This document shows, piece by piece, positions 32,763 to 42,457 of a DNA stretch of 64,000 nucleotides (the first letter of the stretch is position 1; each line of letters opens with the position of its first letter). Below the pieces are notes generated by a model. It ran no database searches, had not been told where the DNA came from, and saw nothing but the letters and a program-made list of their open reading frames with translations. The translations under genes were made by a program, and so were the position numbers. This stretch comes from Neoaquamicrobium sediminum (lineage in GTDB: Bacteria; Pseudomonadota; Alphaproteobacteria; Rhizobiales; Rhizobiaceae), in the NCBI RefSeq assembly GCF_013240295.1, contig NZ_JABETK010000001.1:930001-994000 (forward strand). Reading direction: 5' to 3'.

Positions 32763-33920
32763 CTATCGTGCCAGATCGGCGACCACCGCGTCGAGCACGA
32801 TCATGCCGGCCGAGGTTGCGCGCAGGCGCGAGTTGCCGACGGGCGCCACCAGCGCCTCCTCCTGGAGCGTGGCGATGCGGCGCGACGACAGCGGCCGGCC
32901 CGAAAGCTGCTCGTAGCGCGCAAGGTCGATGCCTTCGGCAAGCCGCAATCCCATCAGGAGGAATTCGTCGGCCTCCTCCGAACGCGTCAGGACTTCGCCG
33001 CCGATCACGCCGTGCCCCTTCGCTTCGACAAGATTAAGCCACGTCTCCGGCATCTTCTCGGTGAAAGTGACGATGCGGTGCCCGTCCTCCAGGAAACGGC
33101 CATGGGCGCCAGGGCCGATGCCGACATATTCGCCGTAGCGCCAGTAGACGAGGTTGTGACGGCTCTCGGCCCCCGGCCTTGCGTGGTTCGAGATTTCATA
33201 GGCCGGAAGGCCGCGCGCCGCGGTCACCTCCTGCGTCAGCCGGTAAAGATCGGCCGCGTGGTCGGGATCGGGCATCGCGAACTTGCCGGCCGCATGCAGG
33301 GCATGGAAGCGCGTGCCTTCCTCGATGGTGAGCTGGTAGAGCGACAGATGATCGGCCGCATAGCCGATGGCTTCGTCCAGTTCCTTCTCCCAGGCATCCA
33401 TAGACTGGCCGGGCCGGGCGTAGATCAGGTCGAAGGAAAGACGCGGGAAGGTCTCGCGGGCAAGCCGGATCGCGCCCAGCGCCTGCTCCACGTCATGCAG
33501 GCGGCCGAGGAAACGCAGGTCGCCATCGTTCAGCGCCTGCACGCCGAGCGAGACGCGATTGACCCCCGCATCGCGATAGCCGCGAAAGCGCGTCGCCTCG
33601 ACCGAGGACGGGTTTGCCTCCAGCGTCACCTCGATGTCGTCCGGCACGGTCCAGTTGGCGGCGATCGCCTCCAGCACGGCGCCGACGGTCTGCGGCTTCA
33701 TCAGCGAAGGCGTGCCGCCGCCGAGGAAGATCGACGTTACCTCGCGCGGACCGGTGCGTTGCCGCATCGACGCCATCTCGGCCGCGAATGCGGCAGCGAA
33801 ACGCTCCTCGTCGACCTTCTGGTGGCGGACATGGCTGTTGAAGTCGCAATAAGGGCACTTGGCCGCACAGAACGGCCAATGAACATAGACGCCGAAGCCG
33901 GGCTGCCGGTCGTCGGGCAT
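32763..33920 (-). CDS. hemW: radical SAM heme chaperone HemW
   Basis: 385 residues. Radical SAM motif C-x3-C-x2-C in WPFCAAKCPYCDF at about 15-27, preceded by FGVYVHWPF. The EVTSIFLGGGTPSLM block and C-terminal HemN-like region are present. Related to coproporphyrinogen dehydrogenase, but proteins of this length and motif insert heme into respiratory enzymes. ATG 33920 shares its A with the rdgB stop (TGATG), so coupled; GTG 33923 is a lesser option. HemW against HemN-type oxidase is a family-level call. Confidence 0.9.
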   Translation of the reverse strand: MPDDRQPGFGVYVHWPFCAAKCPYCDFNSHVRHQKVDEERFAAAFAAEMASMRQRTGPREVTSIFLGGGTPSLMKPQTVGAVLEAIAANWTVPDDIEVTLEANPSSVEATRFRGYRDAGVNRVSLGVQALNDGDLRFLGRLHDVEQALGAIRLARETFPRLSFDLIYARPGQSMDAWEKELDEAIGYAADHLSLYQLTIEEGTRFHALHAAGKFAMPDPDHAADLYRLTQEVTAARGLPAYEISNHARPGAESRHNLVYWRYGEYVGIGPGAHGRFLEDGHRIVTFTEKMPETWLNLVEAKGHGVIGGEVLTRSEEADEFLLMGLRLAEGIDLARYEQLSGRPLSSRRIATLQEEALVAPVGNSRLRATSAGMIVLDAVVADLAR

Positions 33921-34567
33921 CACGCCTCGACCAGCATGGCGTTAGCGAAGCGGGCGAAGGCGCGGGCCCGGTGCGACAGGCCGAGGTCGCCACGGCCGGC
34001 TTCCCAGGAATGTTTCTGCGAGGCCGGCATCTCGCCGAACGTCTCGTCGTAACCGTCGGGCTTGAAGACCGGGTCGTAGCCGAAGCCGCGCTCGCCGCGT
34101 GGCGGCCAGACCAGCGTGCCCTCGACCTCGCCGCGGAAATATTCCGCATGGCCATCCGGCCAGCACAGGCAGAGCACCGCCACGAAGCGCCCGGTGCGGG
34201 CGTCCGGGGTCACCGCACCTTTTTCCCGCAAGAGGTCCTCCACCTTGCGCATGGCCATGGCGAAGTCGCGGCCGTCACCGGTCTCCGCCCAGTCGGCCGT
34301 GTAGACGCCCGGCGCGCCGTCGAGCGCGTCGACGACAAGCCCGCTGTCGTCGGAGAGCGCCGGCAGCCCGGTTGCCGAAGCCGCGGCATAAGCCTTGATG
34401 TAGGCGTTTTCCTCGAAGGTCGTGCCGGTCTCGGCAGGTTCCGGCAGGCCGTAATCTGCGGCCGACCCCGCTTGCAGCCCGAACGGCGCGATTAGCTCGG
34501 CGATCTCGGCCAGCTTGCCCTTGTTGTGGCTCGCCACAACGATCTTCGCTGCCTCAAGCTTCCGCAT
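33920..34567 (-). CDS. rdgB: non-canonical purine NTP pyrophosphatase (ITPase)
   Basis: 215 residues. HAM1/Rdg[14 protein letters not shown] at the N-terminus, [22 protein letters not shown] core, [18 protein letters not shown] and LSHRARAF near the C-terminus. Hydrolyses dITP/XTP to keep them out of DNA and RNA. Directly abuts the VOC gene (stop 34568, start 34567) and overlaps hemW by one base. Confidence 0.95.
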   Translation of the reverse strand: MRKLEAAKIVVASHNKGKLAEIAELIAPFGLQAGSAADYGLPEPAETGTTFEENAYIKAYAAASATGLPALSDDSGLVVDALDGAPGVYTADWAETGDGRDFAMAMRKVEDLLREKGAVTPDARTGRFVAVLCLCWPDGHAEYFRGEVEGTLVWPPRGERGFGYDPVFKPDGYDETFGEMPASQKHSWEAGRGDLGLSHRARAFARFANAMLVEA

Positions 34568-34978
34568 CTAAAGTCCCCAGATCTTCGGGTTTGCGATCTC
34601 GATCGAATTGCCTGCCGGATCGCGAAAATAGATCGAGCGCCCGCCCTGAGGCCACTCGAAATCGGCCTCGATGACGATCCCGCGCCCTTCGAGGCGGGTT
34701 TTCCACTGCTCTATCTCGTCCTCGGTTCCACGAAAGCACAGATGCCCGGCTCCCCTGGTGCCGTGGGGCGGCACAGGCAGCCGCGCATCGGGTGCCGGCG
34801 GCTGGACGGTCTTGTCCGGATCGAAGAGCAGGAGAACCCCATCCCCGCAGCGGAAAAAGACATGGCGGCCTTCCACCTTCGCAATGCGCTCCAGTCCCAT
34901 CACTTCGGTATAGAAAGCCTCGGCCTCGTCAAGATCATCGACATAGAGCGCGGTTTCGAGGATGCCGTAGGGGGTCAT
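34568..34978 (-). CDS. VOC (glyoxalase/dioxygenase superfamily) protein
   Basis: 136 residues. Single vicinal-oxygen-chelate domain pair: ILETALYVDDLDEAEAFYTEVMGLE and FEWPQGGRSIYFRDPAGNSIEI. The His of GAGHLCF and Glu of SIEIAN could be metal ligands. Could be a glyoxalase, dioxygenase or fosfomycin-type resistance relative; not resolvable here. Sits in the rph-rdgB run with 10-bp and 0-bp spacing, so co-transcribed. Confidence 0.87.
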   Translation of the reverse strand: MTPYGILETALYVDDLDEAEAFYTEVMGLERIAKVEGRHVFFRCGDGVLLLFDPDKTVQPPAPDARLPVPPHGTRGAGHLCFRGTEDEIEQWKTRLEGRGIVIEADFEWPQGGRSIYFRDPAGNSIEIANPKIWGL

Positions 34979-34988
34979 CGCTTCGATC

Positions 34989-35705
34989 TCAGGCGATCGC
35001 CATCTTCTGCAGGTTGACCAGCCGGCTGATGCCGGAGCGCGCGAGCGCCATCAGCGCGGCAAATTCCTCCTCCGAGAAAGGCTCGCCTTCGGCGGTGCCC
35101 TGTATCTCGACGATGCCGCCCTTGCCGGTCATGACGAAATTGGCGTCGGTGCCGGCCGAGGAATCCTCGTCATAATCGAGATCGATCACCGGCACGCCAT
35201 TGTGGATGCCGCAGGAGATGGCGGCCACATGGTCCTTCAGCACCTTGCCGACGCTGACCATCTGGCGCGCTTCCATCCATTTGAGGCAGTCATGCAGCGC
35301 CACGAAGCCGCCGGTGATCGCGGCCGTGCGCGTGCCGCCATCGGCCTGCAGCACGTCGCAGTCGACGGTGATCTGCATTTCGCCAAGCGCCTGCAGGTCG
35401 ACGACCGCGCGCAGCGAACGGCCGATCAGCCGCTGGATCTCGAGCGTGCGGCCGCCCTGCTTGCCGGACGATGCCTCGCGGCGCATGCGCTCGCCGGTCG
35501 AGCGCGGCAGCATCCCGTATTCCGCCGTCACCCAGCCCTTGCCTGAATTGCGCATCCAGCCGGGAACGCGCTCCTCGAGGCTGGCGGTACAAAGCACGTG
35601 GGTGTCGCCGAACCTGACGAGGCACGAGCCCTCGGCATGTTTGGAAAAGCCGCGTTCGAAGGAGATTGCCCGCATCTCGTCGGGCTGGCGCTTGGATGGC
35701 CGCAT
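34989..35705 (-). CDS. rph: ribonuclease PH
   Basis: 238 residues. RNase PH motifs: [19 protein letters not shown] start, [41 protein letters not shown] (phosphate/RNA binding), [23 protein letters not shown]. Phosphorolytic 3' trimming of tRNA precursors. ATG 35705 fits the fixed family N-terminus. Divergent from hrcA with 150 bp between, a conserved rhizobial arrangement. Confidence 0.96.
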   Translation of the reverse strand: MRPSKRQPDEMRAISFERGFSKHAEGSCLVRFGDTHVLCTASLEERVPGWMRNSGKGWVTAEYGMLPRSTGERMRREASSGKQGGRTLEIQRLIGRSLRAVVDLQALGEMQITVDCDVLQADGGTRTAAITGGFVALHDCLKWMEARQMVSVGKVLKDHVAAISCGIHNGVPVIDLDYDEDSSAGTDANFVMTGKGGIVEIQGTAEGEPFSEEEFAALMALARSGISRLVNLQKMAIA

Positions 35706-35855
35706 GGATTCTGTCCGGTCCTGTTCAATGTGCCGGGGCTTGTAGCGGCAGCAACGGCGCGACGCAAAGGAAAAGGCAAACGACGCACGACCTTCACAGC
35801 CGTTGCGCCCGCGCAGCCGACGATTATATCCTCCATTGAACGAGACAGGCAGACA

Positions 35856-36926
35856 ATGACCAAGCCAGTGATGGACCAGCAGTTGCAGTCGCTCGACGCA
35901 CGCTCGCGCGACATCTTCCGGATGATCGTCGACAGCTACCTGCGCGACGGTGAGCCGTTGGGCTCGCGCAACCTGTCGCGGCTGTTGCCGCAATCGCTCT
36001 CACCGGCGACGATTCGCAACGTGATGAGCGATCTGGAACAGTTGGGGCTGATTTACGCGCCACACGTTTCGGCCGGACGGTTGCCCACCCAGCAGGGTCT
36101 GCGCTTCTTCGTCGACGCCTTCATGGAGGTCGGCGACCTTTCCGACGACGAACGTCGCGTGATCGACGCGCAGGTCAAGGCATCCGGCAGCGGCGCGACG
36201 CTGGAGCACATGCTGACCGAAGCGAGCCAGATGCTTTCCGGCATGTCGCGCGGCGCAGGCCTGGTGCTTGCGACCAAGAACGAGGTGCCGCTGAAGCATA
36301 TCGAGTTCATCCAGCTCGAGCCGAAGCGCGCCCTCGCCGTGATGGTCTCGCAGAACGGGGATGTGGAGAACCGCGTCGTCGAACTGCCGGCTGGTGTCAC
36401 GGCATCGCAGCTTCACGAGGCGTCGAACTTCCTCAATGCCCACATCCGCGGCCGCACGCTGGCGGAGGCGCGATCGGAGATCGCCAAGCTCAAGGAAGAG
36501 ACCAAGACAGCGCTCGACGCGCTGTCCCAGGACCTCGTGGAACGCGGACTCGCGATCTGGGCCGGCGCGGAAAGCGGGTTGCCTGCGCGGCTGATCGTGC
36601 GCGGCCGGTCCAACCTTCTGGAAAACATAACGGCCGAAGCAGACCTCGACCTGCTGCGCCATCTGTTCGACGATCTGGAAACCAAGGAAGGGCTGATCCA
36701 GCTTCTCGACCTCGCAGAGGAAGGCTCCGGCGTGCGCATCTTCATCGGCTCCGAAAACAAGCTCTTCTCGCTGTCGGGTTCGTCGCTGGTGGTCGCGCCC
36801 TATCGCGACAAGGATGCCCGCGTCGTCGGCGCGCTGGGCGTGATCGGGCCGACACGGCTCAACTATGCCCGTATCGTGCCGATGGTAGATTACACCGCGC
36901 AGGTCATCAGCCGCCTGTTGCGCTAG
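35856..36926 (+). CDS. hrcA: heat-inducible transcription repressor HrcA
   Basis: 356 residues. N-terminal winged helix ([56 protein letters not shown]) followed by the GAF-like HrcA domain ([45 protein letters not shown]). Represses groESL/dnaK via CIRCE elements elsewhere; none was seen in this window. Start ATG 35856 gives MTKPVMDQQ. Followed after 13 bp by the small monooxygenase-like gene and then grpE. Confidence 0.96.
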   Translation: MTKPVMDQQLQSLDARSRDIFRMIVDSYLRDGEPLGSRNLSRLLPQSLSPATIRNVMSDLEQLGLIYAPHVSAGRLPTQQGLRFFVDAFMEVGDLSDDERRVIDAQVKASGSGATLEHMLTEASQMLSGMSRGAGLVLATKNEVPLKHIEFIQLEPKRALAVMVSQNGDVENRVVELPAGVTASQLHEASNFLNAHIRGRTLAEARSEIAKLKEETKTALDALSQDLVERGLAIWAGAESGLPARLIVRGRSNLLENITAEADLDLLRHLFDDLETKEGLIQLLDLAEEGSGVRIFIGSENKLFSLSGSSLVVAPYRDKDARVVGALGVIGPTRLNYARIVPMVDYTAQVISRLLR

Positions 36927-36939
36927 CGAGGAACCGGAC

Positions 36940-37236
36940 ATGTACGGACTGATCGGCAAGATGCGGGCGGTGCCCGGCCAGCGCGACGCCCTTCTCGACC
37001 TGCTCCTGGAAGGCAGCGGCGACATGCCCGGCTGCCTCAGCTACATCGTGGCCCGCGACCCCACCGACGGCGATGCGATCTGGGTGACGGAGGTCTGGAC
37101 TGACGAGGCCAGCCACAAGGCATCGCTTGCGCTGCCTGCCGTTCAGGCCGCAATTGCCAAGGCACGGCCGCTGATTGCCGGTTTCGACAACCACACCGTT
37201 ACCGAGCCGGTGGCAGGCATCGGCCTGCCCGGATAG
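36940..37236 (+). CDS. putative quinol monooxygenase (ABM domain)
   Basis: 98 residues, one dimeric alpha/beta-barrel ABM domain: YGLIGKMRAVPGQRDALLDLL, SYIVARDPTDGDAIWVTEVW, SHKASLALPAVQAAI. YgiN-like proteins act on quinols or serve as small sensors; function unsure. 13 bp after hrcA and about 100 bp before grpE, so likely in one unit with hrcA. Confidence 0.85.
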   Translation: MYGLIGKMRAVPGQRDALLDLLLEGSGDMPGCLSYIVARDPTDGDAIWVTEVWTDEASHKASLALPAVQAAIAKARPLIAGFDNHTVTEPVAGIGLPG

Positions 37237-37266
37237 GAACCTTTTCCCCTCCCCTTGCATCCGGCT

Positions 37267-37301
37267 CTTGATTTTCGCGCCCCGAACATCGATATCGGGC
37301 G
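37267..37301 (+). promoter_or_regulatory. possible heat-shock promoter and leader hairpin of grpE
   Basis: A CTTGATT box at 37267 followed about 16 bp later by a CGATAT-like element weakly resembles an RpoH promoter. GCGCCC and GGGCGC at about 37276-37301 could pair in the leader. Low-confidence pattern match. Confidence 0.3.
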
Positions 37302-37338
37302 CAACTTTCAAGAACCATTCCAAAGACGGGATCTGGCG

Positions 37339-38022
37339 ATGAGCGAACAGCCAAAAGACGAACGCGCGCCCGAGCAAACCGCGGCAAAGAGCGAGTATGC
37401 CGAGACGGCTGCAACCGGTGAGGCCTTCCAGGCCGAAACGGAGGCCGATGCGCAGGGGCAGGCAGCCGATTATGAAGCTGTCGTGCGGCTGGTAAAGGAA
37501 AACGAGGAAAAGGAACTTAAGGACCGAGCGCTGCGGCTTGCGGCGGAGATGGAGAACCTGCGCCGGCGCACCCAGCGCGACGTGCAGGACGCCAAGTCCT
37601 ATGCGATCGCCAATTTCGCGCGCGACATGCTGCAGGTGTCCGACAATCTGCGCCGCGCGCTCGACGCCATTCCGGCCGAGGCCAAGGCTGCGGGCGATGC
37701 CGGCTTCACCGCCCTGATCGAAGGCGTCGACATGACAGAGCGTGCGATGCTGTCGGCACTCGAGCGCCATGGCGTCAAGAAGCTCGAACCGATCGGCGAA
37801 AAGTTCGATCCGCATTTCCATCAGGCGATGTTCGAGGTGCCCAATCCCGAGGTGCCGGCCAATACGGTCGTGCAGGTTGTGCAGACCGGCTACGTCATCG
37901 GCGAGCGCGTCCTGCGCCCGGCCATGGTCGGCGTGGCCAAGGGCGGCCCGAAACAGCCTGCCGAGCAGGCGGCGCCCGCAGAACCCGGCCCGCCGGACCC
38001 CCAGGCGGAAAAGGACGCCTGA
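37339..38022 (+). CDS. grpE: nucleotide exchange factor GrpE
   Basis: 227 residues. Acidic, disordered N-terminal tail, then the GrpE coiled coil ([38 protein letters not shown]) and C-terminal beta domain ([36 protein letters not shown]). Exchanges nucleotide on DnaK. The Pro/Ala-rich tail is normal for rhizobia. ATG 37339 chosen at MSEQPKDE. Next to hrcA as usual in the order; a family A repeat follows. Confidence 0.96.
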   Translation: MSEQPKDERAPEQTAAKSEYAETAATGEAFQAETEADAQGQAADYEAVVRLVKENEEKELKDRALRLAAEMENLRRRTQRDVQDAKSYAIANFARDMLQVSDNLRRALDAIPAEAKAAGDAGFTALIEGVDMTERAMLSALERHGVKKLEPIGEKFDPHFHQAMFEVPNPEVPANTVVQVVQTGYVIGERVLRPAMVGVAKGGPKQPAEQAAPAEPGPPDPQAEKDA

Positions 38023-38055
38023 ACAGGACCATCGTCGTCCGATCGAAACTCGTCA

Positions 38056-38232
38056 GTGCGTCCTTCGAGGCTCGCTGCGCTCGCACCTCAGGATGAGGTA
38101 GGTGGGTTGCTCGATCTCACTGCAGCGGGCTCGATGGACGTAATTGGAACGACCTTGAGCCGAAGAGCATCGGGCTCGATGCACTGCGGTCCTCATCCTG
38201 AGGTGCGAGCGTAGCGAGCCTCGAAGGACGCG
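38056..38232. repeat. intergenic palindromic repeat, family A, copy 2
   Basis: The most complete copy: left arm 38056-38098 (GTGCGTCCTTCGAGGCTCGC...CTCAGGATGAGG) and right arm about 38191-38232 are complementary over about 41 bp with one or two mismatches. The 92-bp centre has two copies of a GGGCTCGATG motif. It fills most of the 299-bp gap between grpE and the TRIC gene. Confidence 0.9.
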
Positions 38233-38321
38233 CTGACGCAGGCCCACCGCGGCTCTCGAACCGGCATTGCTACCTTCCACACGCCAAGCCCTTCCGCTAG
38301 AGATCGTAGCGGGAGGTCGCG

Positions 38322-38954
38322 ATGGACCAGATCATCTTCCTCGACTATGCCGGCGTCGCGGTGTTTGCCGCGACCGGCGCGCTCGCGGCATCGCGCAAGG
38401 AGCTCGATGTCATCGGCTTCCTGTTCCTGGCCAGCGTGACCGGCGTGGGCGGCGGCACGTTCCGCGATCTCATTCTCGACGTGCCGGTGTTCTGGGTGCA
38501 GAACCACGACTATCTGCTGGTCTGCGCTGCAATCGCGGTCGCCGTCTACTTCTCGGCTCACCTGATCGAGTCGCGCTACCGTCTGCTGCTGTGGCTCGAC
38601 GCGGTGGGCCTTGCTGCCTATTGCGTGTTCGGCGCCTGGAAGGGGCTTGTCGTCACCGGTTCGGCGATGGTTGCCATCGTCATGGGCATGCTGACGGCCA
38701 CCTTCGGCGGCATTCTGCGCGACATTCTTTCAGGCGAGCCATCGGTGCTGCTGCGTCCTGAAATCTACGTCACTTCGGCCATGGCGGGCGCAGTGACCTT
38801 TACGGTCCTCGACATCGCCGGACTGCCGCTGCTTTTGTCGGCGGCGCCGGCCTTTCTCGTCGCGTTCGCCATTCGTGGCGGCGCATTGCGCTTCGGCTGG
38901 TCTTTCCCGCCCTACAAGAGCCGGCCCGGCCGGCGTCCGGAGGATATCCCGTGA
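38322..38954 (+). CDS. TRIC-type cation channel family protein (UPF0126)
   Basis: 210 residues, 7 predicted membrane segments in two repeats. Each repeat has the GG-x-x-R-D signature: GVGGGTFRDLILD and FGGILRDILSGE. Homologous to trimeric intracellular cation channels, which pass K+. ATG 38322 follows GGGAGGTCGCG. Stop lies 3 bp from the convergent pfkB-type gene. Confidence 0.9.
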   Translation: MDQIIFLDYAGVAVFAATGALAASRKELDVIGFLFLASVTGVGGGTFRDLILDVPVFWVQNHDYLLVCAAIAVAVYFSAHLIESRYRLLLWLDAVGLAAYCVFGAWKGLVVTGSAMVAIVMGMLTATFGGILRDILSGEPSVLLRPEIYVTSAMAGAVTFTVLDIAGLPLLLSAAPAFLVAFAIRGGALRFGWSFPPYKSRPGRRPEDIP

Positions 38955-38957
38955 GCG

Positions 38958-39950
38958 TCAGGCCAGCCGGTGCTGCTGGGCTTCCTCCAGCAGATTCTGG
39001 CGCGGGCGCGGGCCGATCTGCTGGATAACCAGCCCGGCGGCCAGCGAACCCAGCGCGCCGCAATCGGCAAGGCTGCGCCCGGCCGTATAACCGTACAGGA
39101 ACCCGGCCGCATAGAGGTCGCCGGCACCTGTCGTATCGACCAGTTCGGCGATCTCGATGGCCTTGATCGGCACCGTTTCCTCGCCGCGAACGACAACCGA
39201 GCCGCGTTCGGAGCGAGTGACTGCGGCAACCTTGCAATCCCTGCGGATCTGATCCAGCCCGGCCTCGAACGAAGACGTCTGGTAAAGCGACTTCAGTTCG
39301 CTCTCATTGGCGAAAACGATATCCACCGTGCCGGAGCGCATCAGGTCGAGGAACTCGTCACGGTACCGATCGACGCAAAACGGATCGGATAGCGTCATCG
39401 ACACTTCATTGCCGGCCGCATGCGCGTGGCGGGCCGCCATGCGGATCGCCTCCTTGGCACGTGGCGGATCCCACAGGTAACCCTCGAAATAGGTCACCTT
39501 GGCGCCGCTTGCCTTCTCGGCCTCCACATCTTCCGGTCCGAGCTCGACGCAGGCGCCGAGATAGGTGTTCATCGACCGCTCGCCGTCCGGCGTGACGAAG
39601 ATCATCGAGCGCGCCGTGGGTGGCTCCCCGGTCAGCGGCCTGGTGTCGAAAGCCACACCCTGCGCGCGGATGTCGTGCGTGTAGATCGTGCCAAGATGAT
39701 CGTTGGACACCTTGCCGAAATAGGCAGCACGTGCGCCAAAGCTCGCAACGCCTGCAGCCGTGTTGCCCGCGCTGCCGCCCGACGCTTCGATCGCTGGCCC
39801 CATGCGGCTGTACAGAAGCTCGGCACGCTCGGCGTCGATGAGGTTCATCGCCCCCTTGATGATGCCGTTGTCGGTGAGGAACGCTTCGTCGCAGCGCGCG
39901 ATGATGTCCACGATCGCATTGCCGATGCAGAGCACGTCGTACTGGCTCAT
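38958..39950 (-). CDS. PfkB-family kinase, adenosine kinase-like
   Basis: 330 residues. PfkB fold: LCIGNAIVDIIARCDEAFL, GGSAGNTAAGVASFGARAAYFGKV (signature 1) and VDTTGAGDLYAAGFLYGYTAG (signature 2, with the catalytic Asp in GAGD). FANESELKSLY is as in adenosine/sugar kinases of rhizobia. Phosphorylates adenosine or a sugar with ATP. Start ATG 39950 gives MSQYDVLCIG. Convergent with the TRIC gene. Confidence 0.88.
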   Translation of the reverse strand: MSQYDVLCIGNAIVDIIARCDEAFLTDNGIIKGAMNLIDAERAELLYSRMGPAIEASGGSAGNTAAGVASFGARAAYFGKVSNDHLGTIYTHDIRAQGVAFDTRPLTGEPPTARSMIFVTPDGERSMNTYLGACVELGPEDVEAEKASGAKVTYFEGYLWDPPRAKEAIRMAARHAHAAGNEVSMTLSDPFCVDRYRDEFLDLMRSGTVDIVFANESELKSLYQTSSFEAGLDQIRRDCKVAAVTRSERGSVVVRGEETVPIKAIEIAELVDTTGAGDLYAAGFLYGYTAGRSLADCGALGSLAAGLVIQQIGPRPRQNLLEEAQQHRLA

Positions 39951-40111
39951 GAATGTCTCCGAAGTGCCGACAAGCGGTCGCCTGCCAAGCATTGAACATC
40001 GGCCGGGTTTAGCCGCTGTGCCCCGAAATGCAAGTCCGCGCGCAAGAAGGCTGTTCATCCAAATCAAACTTGAGTATAGGCGCGCATCCTTTCTGACGTT
40101 ACGGCAATCCT

Positions 40112-41077
40112 ATGGCCGAAAGCTGGTCCTTTCATTTCGACGGCAAGCATCCCGAACGCCGCTATCGCAGCGGACGCGTGCAGTATCATGACGGCCCGTT
40201 TCAAGGCTGGATGGAAGGTTCGGAACTGCGACCGGGATTTCATCTCTATCGCATCAACGGCATTTCCACGCACCGCTATGACCTTGCTCCCAAGGGCGTG
40301 ATGCAGCGCGGTTCGCTCGTTCTCGGCAATATGCTCGGAGGCGCCGGCTGCGTCAAAACAGGCGACGCTGAAGACCAGAGCTGGCGGGACGACCGCAACT
40401 TCTTCGCGCTGACGCCTGAGACGCCGGTTTCCTATCACATTCAGCCCGGCAAGACATGGAGCACAGTGGGTGTCGTACTCGAACCGCAGACGCTGGCGGA
40501 ACTGACGGCCGGCGACGATCTGCCCGACCTCGCGCGCAACACCATTGATGGTAAATCCCGGCCGTTCAGCATGATGCGGCCGCTTGACGGCCCTGCAACG
40601 GCGCAGCTTGCAGACGATATCATCAACATGAACTACCAGGGCAGGATGGGAGAGCTCTACCGTCAGGCCAAGTCAATGGAGTTTCTGGCGCGCCTCCTCG
40701 ATCTACTCGACACCCCGGCCGACACGCGCGCCCTTTCGGCGCGCGAGAAGATGCGCATCCGTGAAGCGCGCGAACGTCTTCTTGCAGATCTGCGAAACCC
40801 GCCCGATCTGCACGAGCTCGCGCATTCCGTCGGCCTGAGCGCCAAACGGCTCAACCAGGGCTTTCGCATGGTCTTCGGCACAACGGTTTTCGATCATCTG
40901 CGCGACGCAAGGCTGGACCGGGCGCGGCAGCTTATCGCAGAAGGCATCGACATGCCGTTGAAGCAGCTTGCCTGGGAGTTGGGCTACGGCCATCCGACGA
41001 ACTTCATAAGTGCCTATCGGCGCCGCTTCGGCATCTCGCCTGCACGGCACCGGCGCGACGGTTTCCCCGAAAACTGA
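40112..41077 (+). CDS. AraC-family transcriptional regulator (PchR-like)
   Basis: 321 residues. The N-terminal sensor part resembles PchR-type regulators (SELRPGFHLYRINGIS, AGCVKTG); the C-terminal AraC double helix-turn-helix is clear (DLHELAHSVGLSAKRLNQGF, then LKQLAWELGYGHPTNFISAY, FGISPARHRR). PchR relatives sense ferric siderophores, but no siderophore receptor or iron gene is adjacent, so the target is unknown. Ends 393 bp before the next gene. Confidence 0.87.
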   Translation: MAESWSFHFDGKHPERRYRSGRVQYHDGPFQGWMEGSELRPGFHLYRINGISTHRYDLAPKGVMQRGSLVLGNMLGGAGCVKTGDAEDQSWRDDRNFFALTPETPVSYHIQPGKTWSTVGVVLEPQTLAELTAGDDLPDLARNTIDGKSRPFSMMRPLDGPATAQLADDIINMNYQGRMGELYRQAKSMEFLARLLDLLDTPADTRALSAREKMRIREARERLLADLRNPPDLHELAHSVGLSAKRLNQGFRMVFGTTVFDHLRDARLDRARQLIAEGIDMPLKQLAWELGYGHPTNFISAYRRRFGISPARHRRDGFPEN

Positions 41078-41469
41078 CCTGCATCTCCCTCTGCCACCCT
41101 ATGCGCGCGGGGCAAAAGCTATGCGTGCGTGAATTGCCGTTGCCGATGTCGCGGCGTCGCGACTACTCGTCCGCCATCTGCGAGGCGGCTCCCCGGTCTG
41201 CTCGAGCCCCTCGCAGGCAATCGCAGGCGAGACGCAGATGGGCTGGTCAACAACCACTCGGCTTGCTTGCCCGAGGGGCCGGCCCGCACCGCGTCGGGCC
41301 GGCCCACAGGCAATTCTTGCGTGGATGCAACGGCCGAACCGCCGCGCCGCAACCCGCTCCTCAATTCATATGCACGGATCATGCTCATGAAAGCATTCAT
41401 CACTCCTTTCACGCCGCTGCCGGCGTTCCGCTCCGACAGAATTCCCAGACCACCCGTACGGCGGTTGCC
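41078..41469. other. 392-bp gap with a strong GC hairpin, no gene seen
   Basis: Contains an 11-bp perfect stem GGGCCGGCCCG / CGGGCCGGCCC at 41276-41286 and 41295-41305 with an 8-nt loop and no T-tract. Short frames on both strands look random (Arg/Ser/Pro-rich). May end the araC transcript or be a repeat remnant. Confidence 0.5.
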
Positions 41470-41841
41470 ATGAACAGGCTCGCAATCCTCGCGCTATGCA
41501 CCTTGCTCGCCGGATGCAGCCAGACCTCGAAGCCGGCCGGTTCCGGGGCGAGCCCTGTTTCGACCACCAACACCGCGGCTGCGGCAACGTCGCGGGCTGC
41601 CCCGGCGCATCAGGCAGCTTCCGCGACCGGCGCCTGCGATACGGCAATCAGGAGCCAGGCCAACTCCGCAATGCTGGGTGGTGCGCTCGGCATGGTCGGT
41701 GGCTTCGGTGGTTTCGGGGGACGTGGCGGCATGGTTGCCGCGCAGGTCGCCTCGACCGCCGGCGGTGCGATAGCCAGATCCCAGCAAGCGCAAGCCCAGG
41801 CCAATGTGATGCGCGAATGCCAGTCACGACAGGGCTACTAG
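41470..41841 (+). CDS. small glycine-rich lipoprotein, unknown function
   Basis: 123 residues. Lipoprotein signal MNRLAILALCTLLAGC with lipobox L-A-G-C (Cys16). Then a Ser/Thr/Ala-rich linker and a glycine-rich stretch GGFGGFGGRGGM with the GGAIARSQ helix, like glycine-zipper outer-membrane lipoproteins. Three further Cys. Ribosome binding site weak, so the start is moderately sure. 11 bp before the periplasmic gene 41853, likely co-transcribed. Confidence 0.7.
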   Translation: MNRLAILALCTLLAGCSQTSKPAGSGASPVSTTNTAAAATSRAAPAHQAASATGACDTAIRSQANSAMLGGALGMVGGFGGFGGRGGMVAAQVASTAGGAIARSQQAQAQANVMRECQSRQGY

Positions 41842-41852
41842 AGGGACCCCAC

Positions 41853-42338
41853 ATGAAACGGATAAAGTTTGCGCTGCTGGCCGCGCTCGCCTCGCTTTTC
41901 CTTGCCTCCTATGCAGTCGCACTGGAAAGCAGGCAGGCGGCTATCGTTGCCGACGTGCTGGAGACACTGGCTTCGGAACGCGGCGAACCGGTCTATTACG
42001 ACGAAGAGGCCGCTGACGACTGGCATGAATTCGACGCCGACGGTGACGGCCTCATTCCCGCTGCCGGCTTCACCCGCGAGAGCTGGCAAGTCGCCTACGA
42101 GCAGACGATGAAGGGTCTTATGGCACTGATGCCGCAGTCAGAATTCGACGCCATGTTCGGCAATGTCGAGGAGAAGGTCGCCGCGCTTCATGGCCTGACC
42201 GCCGAACAGAAGCGCGAGCTGGCGGGCGACTTCATGGCTGAGGCGGAGCGGGTTAAGGCCTACAGGGCCGAAGGCGCGGCCTTTGCCGAAGCGGTGCGGC
42301 CCGTGGCCGGCCGGCTGCGCGCGCTCGGCGATCAGTAG
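41853..42338 (+). CDS. exported hypothetical protein with an EF-hand-like loop
   Basis: 161 residues. Sec signal peptide MKRIKFALLAALASLFLASYA, cut near AVA-LE. The mature part is acidic and helical. Residues near 60-72 read FDADGDGLIPAAGF, a D-x-D-x-D-G Ca2+-binding-like loop whose 12th position is Gly, not Glu/Asp, so Ca2+ binding is doubtful. Not recognised otherwise. GAGGGACC precedes ATG 41853. Grouped with the lipoprotein upstream and the EI24 membrane protein downstream. Confidence 0.75.
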   Translation: MKRIKFALLAALASLFLASYAVALESRQAAIVADVLETLASERGEPVYYDEEAADDWHEFDADGDGLIPAAGFTRESWQVAYEQTMKGLMALMPQSEFDAMFGNVEEKVAALHGLTAEQKRELAGDFMAEAERVKAYRAEGAAFAEAVRPVAGRLRALGDQ

Positions 42339-42457
42339 CTCAAGCACGTTCGCCGAGGCGGCGGCGTCGTGCCGGGCCTCCGCATCCCTCAGTGCGGAGG
42401 CCCACTTCTTGCAGCGGAGGGAGCGGCTGCCTATCTGCGGATGATGCAGGTGCGCCC

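Noticed and set aside
35706..35855. CIRCE element (HrcA operator) before hrcA
   Set aside because: No TTAGCACTC-N9-GAGTGCTAA-like sequence found in the rph/hrcA gap or before grpE.
41119..41412. Possible minus-strand gene in the 392-bp gap
   Set aside because: No ribosome binding site, random-like composition, no recognised motif.
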